The translations under genes and the position numbers were made by a program. A model generated the notes under the pieces. It worked only from the letters and a program-made list of their open reading frames with translations, searched no databases and was not told the origin of the DNA. From NCBI GenBank assembly GCA_905213905.1, contig CAJMKD010000026.1, positions 1 through 30,871 on the forward strand: a stretch of 30,871 nt of DNA, written 5' to 3'. This document shows, in pieces, positions 23,693 through 29,855 of the stretch (the first letter of the stretch is position 1; each line of letters starts with the position of its first letter). This DNA comes from an uncultured Sutterella sp. (GTDB taxonomy: Bacteria > Pseudomonadota > Gammaproteobacteria > Burkholderiales > Burkholderiaceae_F).

Positions 23693-24484
23693 TCAGGAAG
23701 CGGCAAGCTCCGAGGCACGCTGCGCGTTGACGGGGAGCGTCTCGAGCGAAAAGAGCTTGAAGATGTTGTCTCGCTTCACGGTGAGCTGCGAGAGAATGAA
23801 GCGGCGGATGAAGCCGTCGGCAGGCGAGTTGACGATTTCAACGGGCGTGCCGAACTGCGCGATGCGCCCTTCGTTGATGATGAGCACCTTGTCCGAGAGC
23901 GTGAGCGCTTCTTCAGGGTCGTGCGTCACGATGAGAGTCGTGAGCTCGAGCTGGCGCGCCACCTTGCGGATGCGCTCCTTGATCGACTCCTTGATGAGGC
24001 CGTCGAGCGCCGAGAGCGGCTCATCGAGCAGGAGGAGCCGCGGCTTCATCACGAGCGTACGCGCGAGCGCGACGCGCTGCTTCTGACCGCCCGAGAGCTC
24101 ATCGATGCGCTGCTCGAGATGCTTGCGCAGTCCGAGCAAATCGATGAGATCGTTCACCTCTGCGGGCGTGGAGCGGTCCGGAAAGTTCCTGAGGCCGTAG
24201 ACAATGTTTTCGTATGCATTGAGATTCGGAAAGAGCGCGTAGTCCTGAAAGACGATGTTGAAGCCGCGCTTTTCCATCGGCACATGCGTGAGATCCTCGC
24301 CGTCGAAGAGAATGCGCCCGGTCGTCGCATTCGTGAGGCCGAGCACGAGATTGAGGAGCGTCGTTTTGCCGCAGCCCGAAGGCCCGAGAATGGAGACGAT
24401 CTCGCCCTTGTTGATCGTGAGCGAAATGTTTTCGAGGATTCGTTTGGCGCCGTACGCCTTGCCTATGTTGTCGAGCTGAAGCAT
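23693..24484 (-). CDS. AEP ABC transporter ATPase (PhnT2-like)
   Basis: The 263-residue ATPase drives AEP import. Walker A is GPSGCGKTT (34-42), Q-loop FQDYALFPNLNAYENI, signature LSGGQKQRVALAR, Walker B LLLLDEPLSALD, H-loop IVTHDPEEA. These are of the spermidine/iron/phosphonate importer class. It lacks the long C-terminal TOBE domain of maltose-type ATPases. I chose the ATG at 24484, where homology begins; the frame is open to 24703 but that part is non-homologous. There is no Shine-Dalgarno sequence before this ATG; a perfect hairpin ends 15 bases upstream. First gene of the AEP operon, with a PhoB-like promoter upstream. Confidence 0.9.
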   Translation of the reverse strand: MLQLDNIGKAYGAKRILENISLTINKGEIVSILGPSGCGKTTLLNLVLGLTNATTGRILFDGEDLTHVPMEKRGFNIVFQDYALFPNLNAYENIVYGLRNFPDRSTPAEVNDLIDLLGLRKHLEQRIDELSGGQKQRVALARTLVMKPRLLLLDEPLSALDGLIKESIKERIRKVARQLELTTLIVTHDPEEALTLSDKVLIINEGRIAQFGTPVEIVNSPADGFIRRFILSQLTVKRDNIFKLFSLETLPVNAQRASELAAS

Positions 24485-24498
24485 CGTTCGTTGAGGGA

Positions 24499-24530
24499 GC
24501 GAAGCGCCGCCAGCACTGGCGGCGCTTCGC
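24499..24530 (-). promoter_or_regulatory. Perfect 14-bp stem-loop in the AEP operon leader
   Basis: GCGAAGCGCCGCCA (24499-24512) is an exact reverse complement of 24517-24530 with a 4-base loop. On the transcribed strand it ends 14 bases before the ATPase ATG, in the region where a ribosome site would lie. It lacks a U-run, so it may control translation or mRNA stability more than transcription. Confidence 0.7.
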
Positions 24531-24554
24531 ACGCAAGAAAAACTGATGCTCCGA

Positions 24555-24632
24555 ATTATTCCCGCCGCGCATGACGCGCCGATGGCGGGTCGATGGCGCT
24601 TTGGTGAAGAGTTGATGACGAAATGGTGACGG
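24555..24632 (-). promoter_or_regulatory. Putative PhoB-dependent promoter: six tandem 11-bp Pho-box-like units and -10
   Basis: Read on the minus strand from 24632, six consecutive 11-bp units start CCGTCAC, TCGTCAT, TCTTCAC, GCGCCAT, CCGCCAT and GCGTCAT, each followed by a 4-base spacer. All have CAC or CAT at positions 5-7, and three have GTCA. The PhoB site consensus is CTGTCAT direct repeats on an 11-bp period. After the last 7-mer (24577-24571) come exactly 10 bp, then AATAAT (24560-24555), five of six matches to the -10 box. This is the geometry of PhoB-activated promoters, where the Pho box replaces the -35. It serves the AEP operon beginning at 24484. Confidence 0.7.
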
Positions 24633-24635
24633 CGA

Positions 24636-25886
24636 TTAATCCTTGAAGCGCAGCGCTTCAGAAGCGGACGCCGTTCGCTTGACGCAAAGAAGGCCGCCCG
24701 CAACGATCACCCATGTTGCTGCTATCCAAAGCACATAGCCGATCGAGATCGCCTGCATCGTCGCCCCTTCGCCCGAGAGGCCCACCACGAAATTGGGCAG
24801 CCCCGAGCCGACGTAAGCGGAAAGATAGAGCGCGGAGATGACGCCTGCGCGCTCGCGCAGCGTCGCGTCGACAAGGAGAAACTTGAGGGACGACGAGCAG
24901 GTCGCGCCCGAGCATGCGCCCACAATGGCGACGGAGGCCATGAAGAGCGGCGCGCTGCCGAGCGCAATGGCGCCGAAAACGGTCGTGCCTGCAAGGAAAA
25001 AGAGCGTGATCACGATCGGAATCACGCGATGCGGCGCAAATCGTCCGATCAGCACGCCGGCGCATGCATTGGGCAAGATGAGAAGCAGATACGTCACCGA
25101 CGCATAAAGCGCATCGGCGCCGCCGAAAACCAGCTCGCTCAGCTGCGCGGCAAAGCCCTGGAAAAAGCTGCCGAGCCCCCAGGTGCCGACAAAGCCTGCT
25201 GCGCTCACGCCGAATATGCGAAGAAGGCGCCGCGGCATTGCAATCTTCGGGAGAAGAACGCTGCCGAGCGCTTCGGTGCCAAAGCGCATCGTTTCCTTGG
25301 AGAGAACGACGAAGCACGCGACGACAAGAAGAAGCGCCACCGTCGCGTCGAAAAGGTGCGAAGGCGCAAGCCAATTCTCTGCGAGGATCACGCCCGCGAG
25401 AAGCGTCCCGATCGAGAGCCCGATGTTGGGCCCGGCTGCCGTGAGCGCCGTGCCGAGCCAGGCTTTTTCCTTGGGCGCAGAATCAACCACCCAGGACATG
25501 GCCGCGCTCGACGCGAAGCCGCAGGAGAGCCCTTGGAGAAGGCGCCCGACATAAAGAAGCGAAGCTGTTTGCGCGAAAGAGAAGCAGAGACTCGCCGAAG
25601 CACCGAAAAGGAGCGCGAGAAAGACGACGGGCTTGCGGCCGAAGAAATTCGAGAGCCGCGCAAAGAAAAGCAGCGTCGCAACGCAGCCGCCGAAGTAGCT
25701 CACGACCGTCATTGCGATTTCTGCCGTCGTGAGCGAAAGCGTCTTCGACCAGACGGCCATCATCGGAATCGGCACGGATGAAACCACGAAGCAGGCGATG
25801 AGCGACGCAACGGCGGTCGCAAATGTGAGCGGATGAAAGACCTTCTCGTCCTCTTTGAGGAGCGAACGTTTGGCAAAGAAAGTCAT
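24636..25886 (-). CDS. Major facilitator superfamily transporter
   Basis: A 416-residue protein with 12 likely membrane helices and the MFS loop 2-3 motif in degenerate form (ARLSNFFGRKPVV). VGRLLQGLSCGFASSAAMSWVVD in helices 4-5 resembles drug/sugar efflux permeases. The substrate is unknown. The best start is ATG 25886; the frame extends to a TTG at 25910, and neither has a good ribosome site. It lies directly upstream of the AEP operon in the same direction, but the Pho-like promoter between them suggests separate control. It is divergent from the leader RNA and small ORF at 26.1-26.4 kb. Confidence 0.85.
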   Translation of the reverse strand: MTFFAKRSLLKEDEKVFHPLTFATAVASLIACFVVSSVPIPMMAVWSKTLSLTTAEIAMTVVSYFGGCVATLLFFARLSNFFGRKPVVFLALLFGASASLCFSFAQTASLLYVGRLLQGLSCGFASSAAMSWVVDSAPKEKAWLGTALTAAGPNIGLSIGTLLAGVILAENWLAPSHLFDATVALLLVVACFVVLSKETMRFGTEALGSVLLPKIAMPRRLLRIFGVSAAGFVGTWGLGSFFQGFAAQLSELVFGGADALYASVTYLLLILPNACAGVLIGRFAPHRVIPIVITLFFLAGTTVFGAIALGSAPLFMASVAIVGACSGATCSSSLKFLLVDATLRERAGVISALYLSAYVGSGLPNFVVGLSGEGATMQAISIGYVLWIAATWVIVAGGLLCVKRTASASEALRFKD

Positions 25887-26045
25887 GAAAGAGAGAAAAG
25901 CCGGCGTCAAGCAGGTCCGGCAGAACGCATGATTGATCGGGACGGAAAAGCTCGAAGTCTACGCCGTTCCCGGGCCGCCCGAAGGCCGGGCGCGCGGCGC
26001 CGGCAGCCTTATTCCGCGACAATTCGTACCGCAACATGCTCTTCT

Positions 26046-26089
26046 AGGCAATTCGCACTATTGCAGGACGCAGCGCATGCGCGTATTCT
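26046..26089. promoter_or_regulatory. Back-to-back divergent promoters sharing a dyad
   Basis: Plus strand: TTGCAG (26061-26066), 17 bp, TATTCT (26084-26089). Minus strand: TTGCCT (26051-26046), 17 bp, TACGAA (26028-26023). The inverted repeat GCAAT / ATTGC (26048-26052, 26060-26064) with a 7-bp centre overlaps both -35 boxes, a good place for a repressor that would shut both directions. The plus promoter is the better match. Confidence 0.5.
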
Positions 26090-26095
26090 CTGCCT

Positions 26096-26218
26096 TAAGC
26101 GGCTTTCGTCATATGCCGTTCCCGACAGCGTCCCTGATTAGGAAAGAGCGTCGGAGCGACGGGACGGAGGTCAGCTGCGGCAATCGAACGCCGGGATCCT
26201 GTGGCGGCGTTCTTTTTC
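26096..26218 (+). ncRNA. Candidate structured leader or small RNA ending in an intrinsic terminator
   Basis: A plus-strand transcript from the promoter at 26061-26089 would start near 26096 and meet a terminator at 26186-26218, giving about 120 nt. Within it GTCCC (26130-26134) pairs with GGGAC (26161-26165), enclosing a purine-rich bulge and a CGTCG-GAG-CGACG hairpin (26149-26161, sharing one base). It matches no RNA class that I recognise. It could be a small RNA or an attenuator controlling the small ORF at 26235 and perhaps the GsiB-like gene. Confidence 0.4.
26186..26218 (+). terminator. Intrinsic terminator upstream of a small ORF
   Basis: GAACGCCG (26186-26193) pairs perfectly with CGGCGTTC (26205-26212) around 11 bases, followed by TTTTTCTC. 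It is not after any gene on the plus strand. It precedes the ribosome site GAAGAGG (26221-26227) of the small ORF, an attenuator-like position. Confidence 0.75.
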
Positions 26219-26234
26219 TCGAAGAGGCATGCAG

Positions 26235-26402
26235 ATGACGAACAACAATTTCTCAACGGTCGGCGCAGACGTTCGTTCAGACCGTTCCTCCTCAGACTCT
26301 CGTCGTCTGTCGTTCCGCGAAGCGGATTCGAATTCCCCGTTCATTCCCGACACTGAAGATTCTTCCCTGCGCTTAGGCGAACGACACCGCAACGAGCGGT
26401 GA
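26235..26402 (+). CDS. Hypothetical 55-residue Ser/Arg-rich ORF
   Basis: An ATG at 26235 (another in frame at 26229) opens a frame to TGA 26400-26402. GAAGAGG lies about 7 bases upstream. The product begins MTNNNFSTVGADVR, is rich in Ser, Arg and Asp, and has no membrane segment or cysteine. I recognise no family. Position right after a terminator and divergent promoter makes expression plausible, but conservation is needed to call it real. Confidence 0.3.
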   Translation: MTNNNFSTVGADVRSDRSSSDSRRLSFREADSNSPFIPDTEDSSLRLGERHRNER

Positions 26403-26684
26403 TCTCCTTTTGCTCGCTCGCCCGGGCTCCCCGCTCGCAGACCGCTTGAGGCGAAAGCCCTTCAGACAGTTCCTGCGCAGCCGAGCGCCCAACCGGAATG
26501 TCGCCGCCGCTTGACTTCTATCGCGGCGCATCACGCTTCCGGCACTCATTTCTCCGCCGACGCTTCAAGCATGCTGCTTCTTTTGAAAGCCGCAGCGCTG
26601 GGATTGATTCCGCTTGCTCTCAGCAAAAGCGCACGGCGGCGCGCAACCGAAAAACGAAAAAACTCCATTTCAGGGAAGAACATC
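26403..26684 (+). other. Gap before the GsiB-like gene, nothing firm
   Basis: These 282 bases contain an in-frame upstream extension of the next gene from an ATG at 26511, but that stretch has no ribosome site and would precede a normal signal peptide, so I treat it as noncoding. No convincing promoter or terminator is seen. Confidence 0.35.
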
Positions 26685-28334
26685 ATGACGAATACGAATT
26701 CCGCCGCTCCGCGCTCCTCGGCTTCTCGCTTCGGCAAACTCGCTGCCGCTGCTGCGGCGCTCGCGCTGGCTGGCCTCCTCGGCTCGGCTGCCTTCACCGG
26801 CTTTTCAAGCACCTCGAATGCGCAGCCCGCTGCCGCAGATGCGCCGAAGACGGCGAATGCCCCGGCTTCCGGCGGCACCATCACTGTGGCGGTTGCCTCT
26901 TCCTTCACGACGCTTGACCCTTACAACGCAACCGACGGCCTCTCGCGCCAGGTGGCAAAGTCCTTCTATGAAGGCCTCTTCACGCGCGACAAGGACTTCA
27001 AGCTCGTGCCGCAGCTCGCCGAATCCTACACGGTCTCCGACGACGGCCTTGTCTACACGATCAAGCTGCGTCCGGGCGTCAAGTTCCACGACGGCACCGA
27101 CTTCACGTCCGAAGCCGTGAAGATCAACATTGAGCGGCTGCTCAACCCCGAGAACCGCCTCACCCGCCGCAACATGTACGAGCCCATCAAGGCGGTTGAG
27201 CCTGTGGATCCGCTCACGGTCAAAATCATTCTGAAGCGCCCCTTCTCCCCGATCATTCAGCGCCTTGCTTCGAACACGGTGCAGATGGTCTGCCCGAGCG
27301 CCATCAAGGAAGGCAACGGCAACATTGCTTTTGAGCCCTGCGGCACGGGCCCCTTCCTGCTGAAGGAATACAACCCGAGCGAGAAGCTCGTCGTCGTGCG
27401 CAATCCGAACTACTGGCAGAAGGGCCTGCCGAAGCTCGACGGCATCACGTGGCTGCCGGTGGTTGAGAACGCCACGCGCGCTGCGATGATCCGCACGGGC
27501 GAGGCGCAGTTCATTCACACCATGCCCGTTGAAATGATCGGCGAAATGAAGAAGGAAAAGGACGTCAACGTCATCGTTCAGCCTTCTGTCATCATGCGCT
27601 ACATGATCATGAACAATCTGGCGAAGCCCTTTGACAATCCGAAGGTGCGTCAGGCGGTGAACTACGCGATCAACAAGGACGCGCTCTGCAAAGTGGCATT
27701 CTCGGGCTATGCACGTCCCGCCACGGGCGTCATTCCCTCGCAGATCGAATTTGCGAAGAAGCTCGGCCCTTGGCCCTACGATCCCGCGAAGGCGCGCGAA
27801 CTCCTCAAGGAAGCGGGCTTCCCGAACGGCTTTGAAACGACGCTCTGGTCGGGCTACAACAACACCACGTCTCAGAAGGTCATTCAGTTCCTGCAGCAGC
27901 AGCTCGCGCAGGTGGGGATCCGCGTGACGCTCCGCACGCTCGAAGCCGGCCAGCGCGTCGCGATGATCGAAAGCGTGCAGCGCCCGGAAGACGCCAAGTC
28001 GAAGCTCTACTACATCGGCTGGTCGACGTCGTCCGATACCGACTGGGCGCTTCGTCCGATCTTTGAATCGAAGAACTGCCCGCCGGTGCTCGCCAACGAA
28101 GGCTACTACAGCAACAAGAAGGTCGATGCGCTGCTTGACGAAGCGCTCACTGTGACGGATGAAGCCGGCCGAGAAGCCATTTACGGCGACATCCAGACGA
28201 CCATCTGGAACGATGCGCCCTGGGCCTGGCTCGTTTTTGAAGACAACACGGCCGCCTGCAGCACGAAGCTCAAGGACTTCTACCCGACGCCCGACGGCGG
28301 CTACGACTTCTACCGCGCGTATCTTGAAAATTGA
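26685..28334 (+). CDS. gsiB: Glutathione/peptide ABC transporter substrate-binding protein, GsiB-like
   Basis: The 549-residue periplasmic family-5 binding protein has a long Ala-rich signal region (to about residue 47, likely cleaved after SNA). The mature protein follows E. coli GsiB closely: VAVASSFTTLDPYNATDGLSRQVAKSFYEGLF, then ESYTVSDDGLVYTIKLRPGVKFHDGTDF, then MNNLAKPFDNPKVRQAVNYAINKDAL, then GYARPATGVIPS, then LLKEAGFPNGFETTLWSGYNNTT. It should bind glutathione or a related peptide for an ABC importer. No gsiA, gsiC or gsiD genes are nearby, so it is an orphan here. I chose the ATG at 26685 after AGGGA over 26511. A terminator follows. Confidence 0.85.
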   Translation: MTNTNSAAPRSSASRFGKLAAAAAALALAGLLGSAAFTGFSSTSNAQPAAADAPKTANAPASGGTITVAVASSFTTLDPYNATDGLSRQVAKSFYEGLFTRDKDFKLVPQLAESYTVSDDGLVYTIKLRPGVKFHDGTDFTSEAVKINIERLLNPENRLTRRNMYEPIKAVEPVDPLTVKIILKRPFSPIIQRLASNTVQMVCPSAIKEGNGNIAFEPCGTGPFLLKEYNPSEKLVVVRNPNYWQKGLPKLDGITWLPVVENATRAAMIRTGEAQFIHTMPVEMIGEMKKEKDVNVIVQPSVIMRYMIMNNLAKPFDNPKVRQAVNYAINKDALCKVAFSGYARPATGVIPSQIEFAKKLGPWPYDPAKARELLKEAGFPNGFETTLWSGYNNTTSQKVIQFLQQQLAQVGIRVTLRTLEAGQRVAMIESVQRPEDAKSKLYYIGWSTSSDTDWALRPIFESKNCPPVLANEGYYSNKKVDALLDEALTVTDEAGREAIYGDIQTTIWNDAPWAWLVFEDNTAACSTKLKDFYPTPDGGYDFYRAYLEN

Positions 28335-28395
28335 TGCTTGAGCGGGCGTTCCTCGATTGAGCGGCGCCTGAAGTCAAAAGTCTGAACAAAAATCC

Positions 28396-28430
28396 AAGCG
28401 GCGAACTGACAGCAGTCCGCCGCTTTTTTC
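28396..28430 (+). terminator. Intrinsic terminator after the GsiB-like gene
   Basis: AAGCGGCG (28396-28403) pairs with CGCCGCTT (28418-28425), with an inner ACTG/CAGT stem, followed by TTTT. It is a strong plus-strand terminator 60 bp after the stop. Confidence 0.85.
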
Positions 28431-28534
28431 GCAACGAGTTTGACGGGGCCGCCTTCACAATTGAGGCAGGCCGGATTTCAACGGGCGGCTACGCGCCGGA
28501 AAGCCGCTCGAACTTGATGCGCTCAGCGACCGGT

Positions 28535-28666
28535 TCAATCCTTGCGGCTGGAAAAAAGGCGAACGCACACATAAACAAGTCCGGCAATCAGCGCAAGCGA
28601 AAGCAGGTTGTGAAATATATGAGGCGGCAGGCCGAAATGAAAGTGAGGAATGTGCGGAAAATGCAT
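28535..28666 (-). CDS. 43-residue His-rich single-pass membrane protein
   Basis: A small minus-strand ORF begins at ATG 28666 with a perfect AGGAGG 5 bases upstream, the strongest ribosome site in the window. The product starts MHFPHIPHFHFGLPPHIFHN, with six histidines in the first 19 residues. One hydrophobic helix follows (about 21-37, LLSLALIAGLVYVCVRLF), then a basic end SSRKD. This looks like a small membrane protein with a periplasmic or N-terminal metal-binding arm. The neighbours upstream on the same strand are a rhodanese and a heavy-metal-associated protein, but a terminator separates them. I recognise no family. Frames of 62 and 130 residues in other registers here lack ribosome sites. 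Confidence 0.6.
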   Translation of the reverse strand: MHFPHIPHFHFGLPPHIFHNLLSLALIAGLVYVCVRLFSSRKD

Positions 28667-28764
28667 GTCGCCCTCCTATCGGCAGGTAACAGCTTGAGTC
28701 TAATCGAGCACGCCGCCGGCGTCGACGAACAAAGCCGAGGGCCGCTTTAATGCAAGCGCCGCGG

Positions 28765-28805
28765 CCAAAAGAAAGCCTCATCTTCGAAAAAACGAAAGAT
28801 GAGGC
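28765..28805 (-). terminator. Intrinsic terminator of the rhodanese gene
   Basis: AAGATGAGGC (28796-28805) and GCCTCATCTT (28775-28784) form a perfect 10-bp stem. On the minus strand the sequence TTTCTTTT follows. It lies about 53 bp after the rhodanese stop. Confidence 0.8.
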
Positions 28806-28857
28806 GAATAGAGCGGCGGCGCTGCATTGAAAATGCAGCCCTAGCACGTCAGCCGGA

Positions 28858-29280
28858 TTACTTCACCAGACCGAACTTCCACTGGCTGGTGCCGTAGGCG
28901 TTGTAGACGTGCTTGTAGCCGGATTCAACGAGAATCTTGGCGGCCTTTTCAGCACGGACGCCGGACTTGCACTGCACAAGGACCTTGCTCTCAAGATTGG
29001 GCACGGCTTCAAGCTTCATGCCGGGCTTGAAGGTAGAAAGCGGCACATTGACGGCGCCCTGAACATGGCCTTCCGCGAATTCGTTGGGTTCGCGAACGTC
29101 AATGAGGACAACGCCTTCGGCCATCATCTGCTTGGCAACATCGGGCGTGACCTTCTGGTAGGCCGGATTCGTGTAGGTGAGCGGCTGCGCGGGCTGGGGA
29201 TCGACAGGTTCCTGAGCAATGGCGGCACCCATCGAAAGAGCGGCCGCAAGAGCGAGCACACCGGCTTTAACAAACTTCAT
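28858..29280 (-). CDS. Periplasmic rhodanese-like sulfurtransferase
   Basis: The 140-residue single-domain rhodanese is exported: the signal peptide MKFVKAGVLALAAALSMGAAIA is cleaved before QEPVD. The fold marks are VVLIDVREPNEFAEGHVQGAVNVP and the active-site loop CKSGVRAEKA with Cys104. It can carry a persulfide for sulfur transfer, cyanide detoxification or thiol repair in the periplasm; the true acceptor is unknown. I chose the ATG at 29280, with AGGAG 11 bases upstream, because a signal peptide begins there; the frame extends to 29499 without homology. It lies 121 bp after the metal-binding protein gene and has its own likely promoter and terminator. Confidence 0.88.
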   Translation of the reverse strand: MKFVKAGVLALAAALSMGAAIAQEPVDPQPAQPLTYTNPAYQKVTPDVAKQMMAEGVVLIDVREPNEFAEGHVQGAVNVPLSTFKPGMKLEAVPNLESKVLVQCKSGVRAEKAAKILVESGYKHVYNAYGTSQWKFGLVK

Positions 29281-29340
29281 TTTTATTCTTGCTCCTAATT
29301 GGGTATTTCTACGCCCGGCAATATGCCTGAGCATCCTTGA

Positions 29341-29369
29341 ATTCTGCTCTTTTGATGCCGATCGGGCAA
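29341..29369 (-). promoter_or_regulatory. Likely sigma-70 promoter of the rhodanese gene
   Basis: On the minus strand TTGCCC (29369-29364) is followed after 17 bp by CAGAAT (29346-29341), four of six matches to the -10 consensus. Transcription would begin near 29334, leaving a leader of about 54 bases before ATG 29280. Confidence 0.45.
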
Positions 29370-29401
29370 GCCGCAGCCGACTCTCGAAATCCCAGGCATG
29401 C

Positions 29402-29689
29402 TCAAGCGCGACCAAAAATAGAGGCAATCCGTCCGAAAAGGCCGTGCTCGACATGCGGCTCGCTTCTGAAGTGCGTTGTCTCGTAGCCCGTCGCTTCAAC
29501 AGCGGAACGCATCAGCCGTTCGTCGACGGGATGCTCGGCGATCACGACGACTTCCTTGCGGCTCTTCGAGGCAGTCACTTTCTTCGCTTCAATGAGATTG
29601 CGCTCAAGCGCCTTCTGCACTGCTTCACGCACGTGCTGCTCGCACATGCTGCACATCATTCCTTCAACGCCCAATGTCGTTCTGTACAT
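29402..29689 (-). CDS. Heavy-metal-associated (HMA) domain protein, CopZ-like
   Basis: The 95-residue cytosolic protein has an HMA fold with GMMCSMCEQHV, where Cys13 and Cys16 form the CxxC metal site, and the ferredoxin-like pattern through EVVVIAEHPVDERLMRSAVEATGYET. It likely binds Cu(I) or a similar soft metal and passes it to a partner. A C-terminal extension of about 25 residues (HVEHGLFGRIASIFGRA) forms a possible amphipathic helix not usual in CopZ. AGGA precedes ATG 29689. A perfect TATAAT lies upstream within a palindrome-rich divergent region shared with the dehydrogenase gene. No copper ATPase is in the window. Confidence 0.85.
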   Translation of the reverse strand: MYRTTLGVEGMMCSMCEQHVREAVQKALERNLIEAKKVTASKSRKEVVVIAEHPVDERLMRSAVEATGYETTHFRSEPHVEHGLFGRIASIFGRA

Positions 29690-29709
29690 GATGAATATCC
29701 TAAAATAAT

Positions 29710-29805
29710 GCGTTTAATTCGCATTTGCGGATTATAGCCGCGCAACGACCGCGCGACGCAGTCGTTCGAATGGCCTTCCGGCTCATGCAAATGCGGATTA
29801 AGCGC
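29710..29805. promoter_or_regulatory. Divergent control region with a duplicated 19-bp motif and dyads
   Basis: A 19-bp motif GCAAATGCGRATTAARCGC occurs on the minus strand at 29728-29710 and on the plus strand at 29787-29805, with 2 mismatches. For the HMA gene a perfect TATAAT (29736-29731) sits just upstream of its copy, so that copy lies at the transcription start. The motif copy there also forms AATGCG / CGCATT. A second dyad AACGAC / GTCGTT (29744-29749, 29761-29766, 11-bp centre) lies where a -35 would be; no good -35 is seen, so activator control is plausible. The plus copy lies about 20 bp before a weak -10, CACAAT (29825-29830). Confidence 0.5.
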
Positions 29806-29855
29806 GATCTGGGCGAAAGTGCGGCACAATCTTTCCATATCAGCGGAAGAACAAC

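Noticed and set aside
28455..28847. 130-residue minus-strand ORF covering the His-rich small ORF
   Set aside because: It crosses a strong terminator and has no ribosome site, while the 43-residue frame has AGGAGG and a membrane helix.
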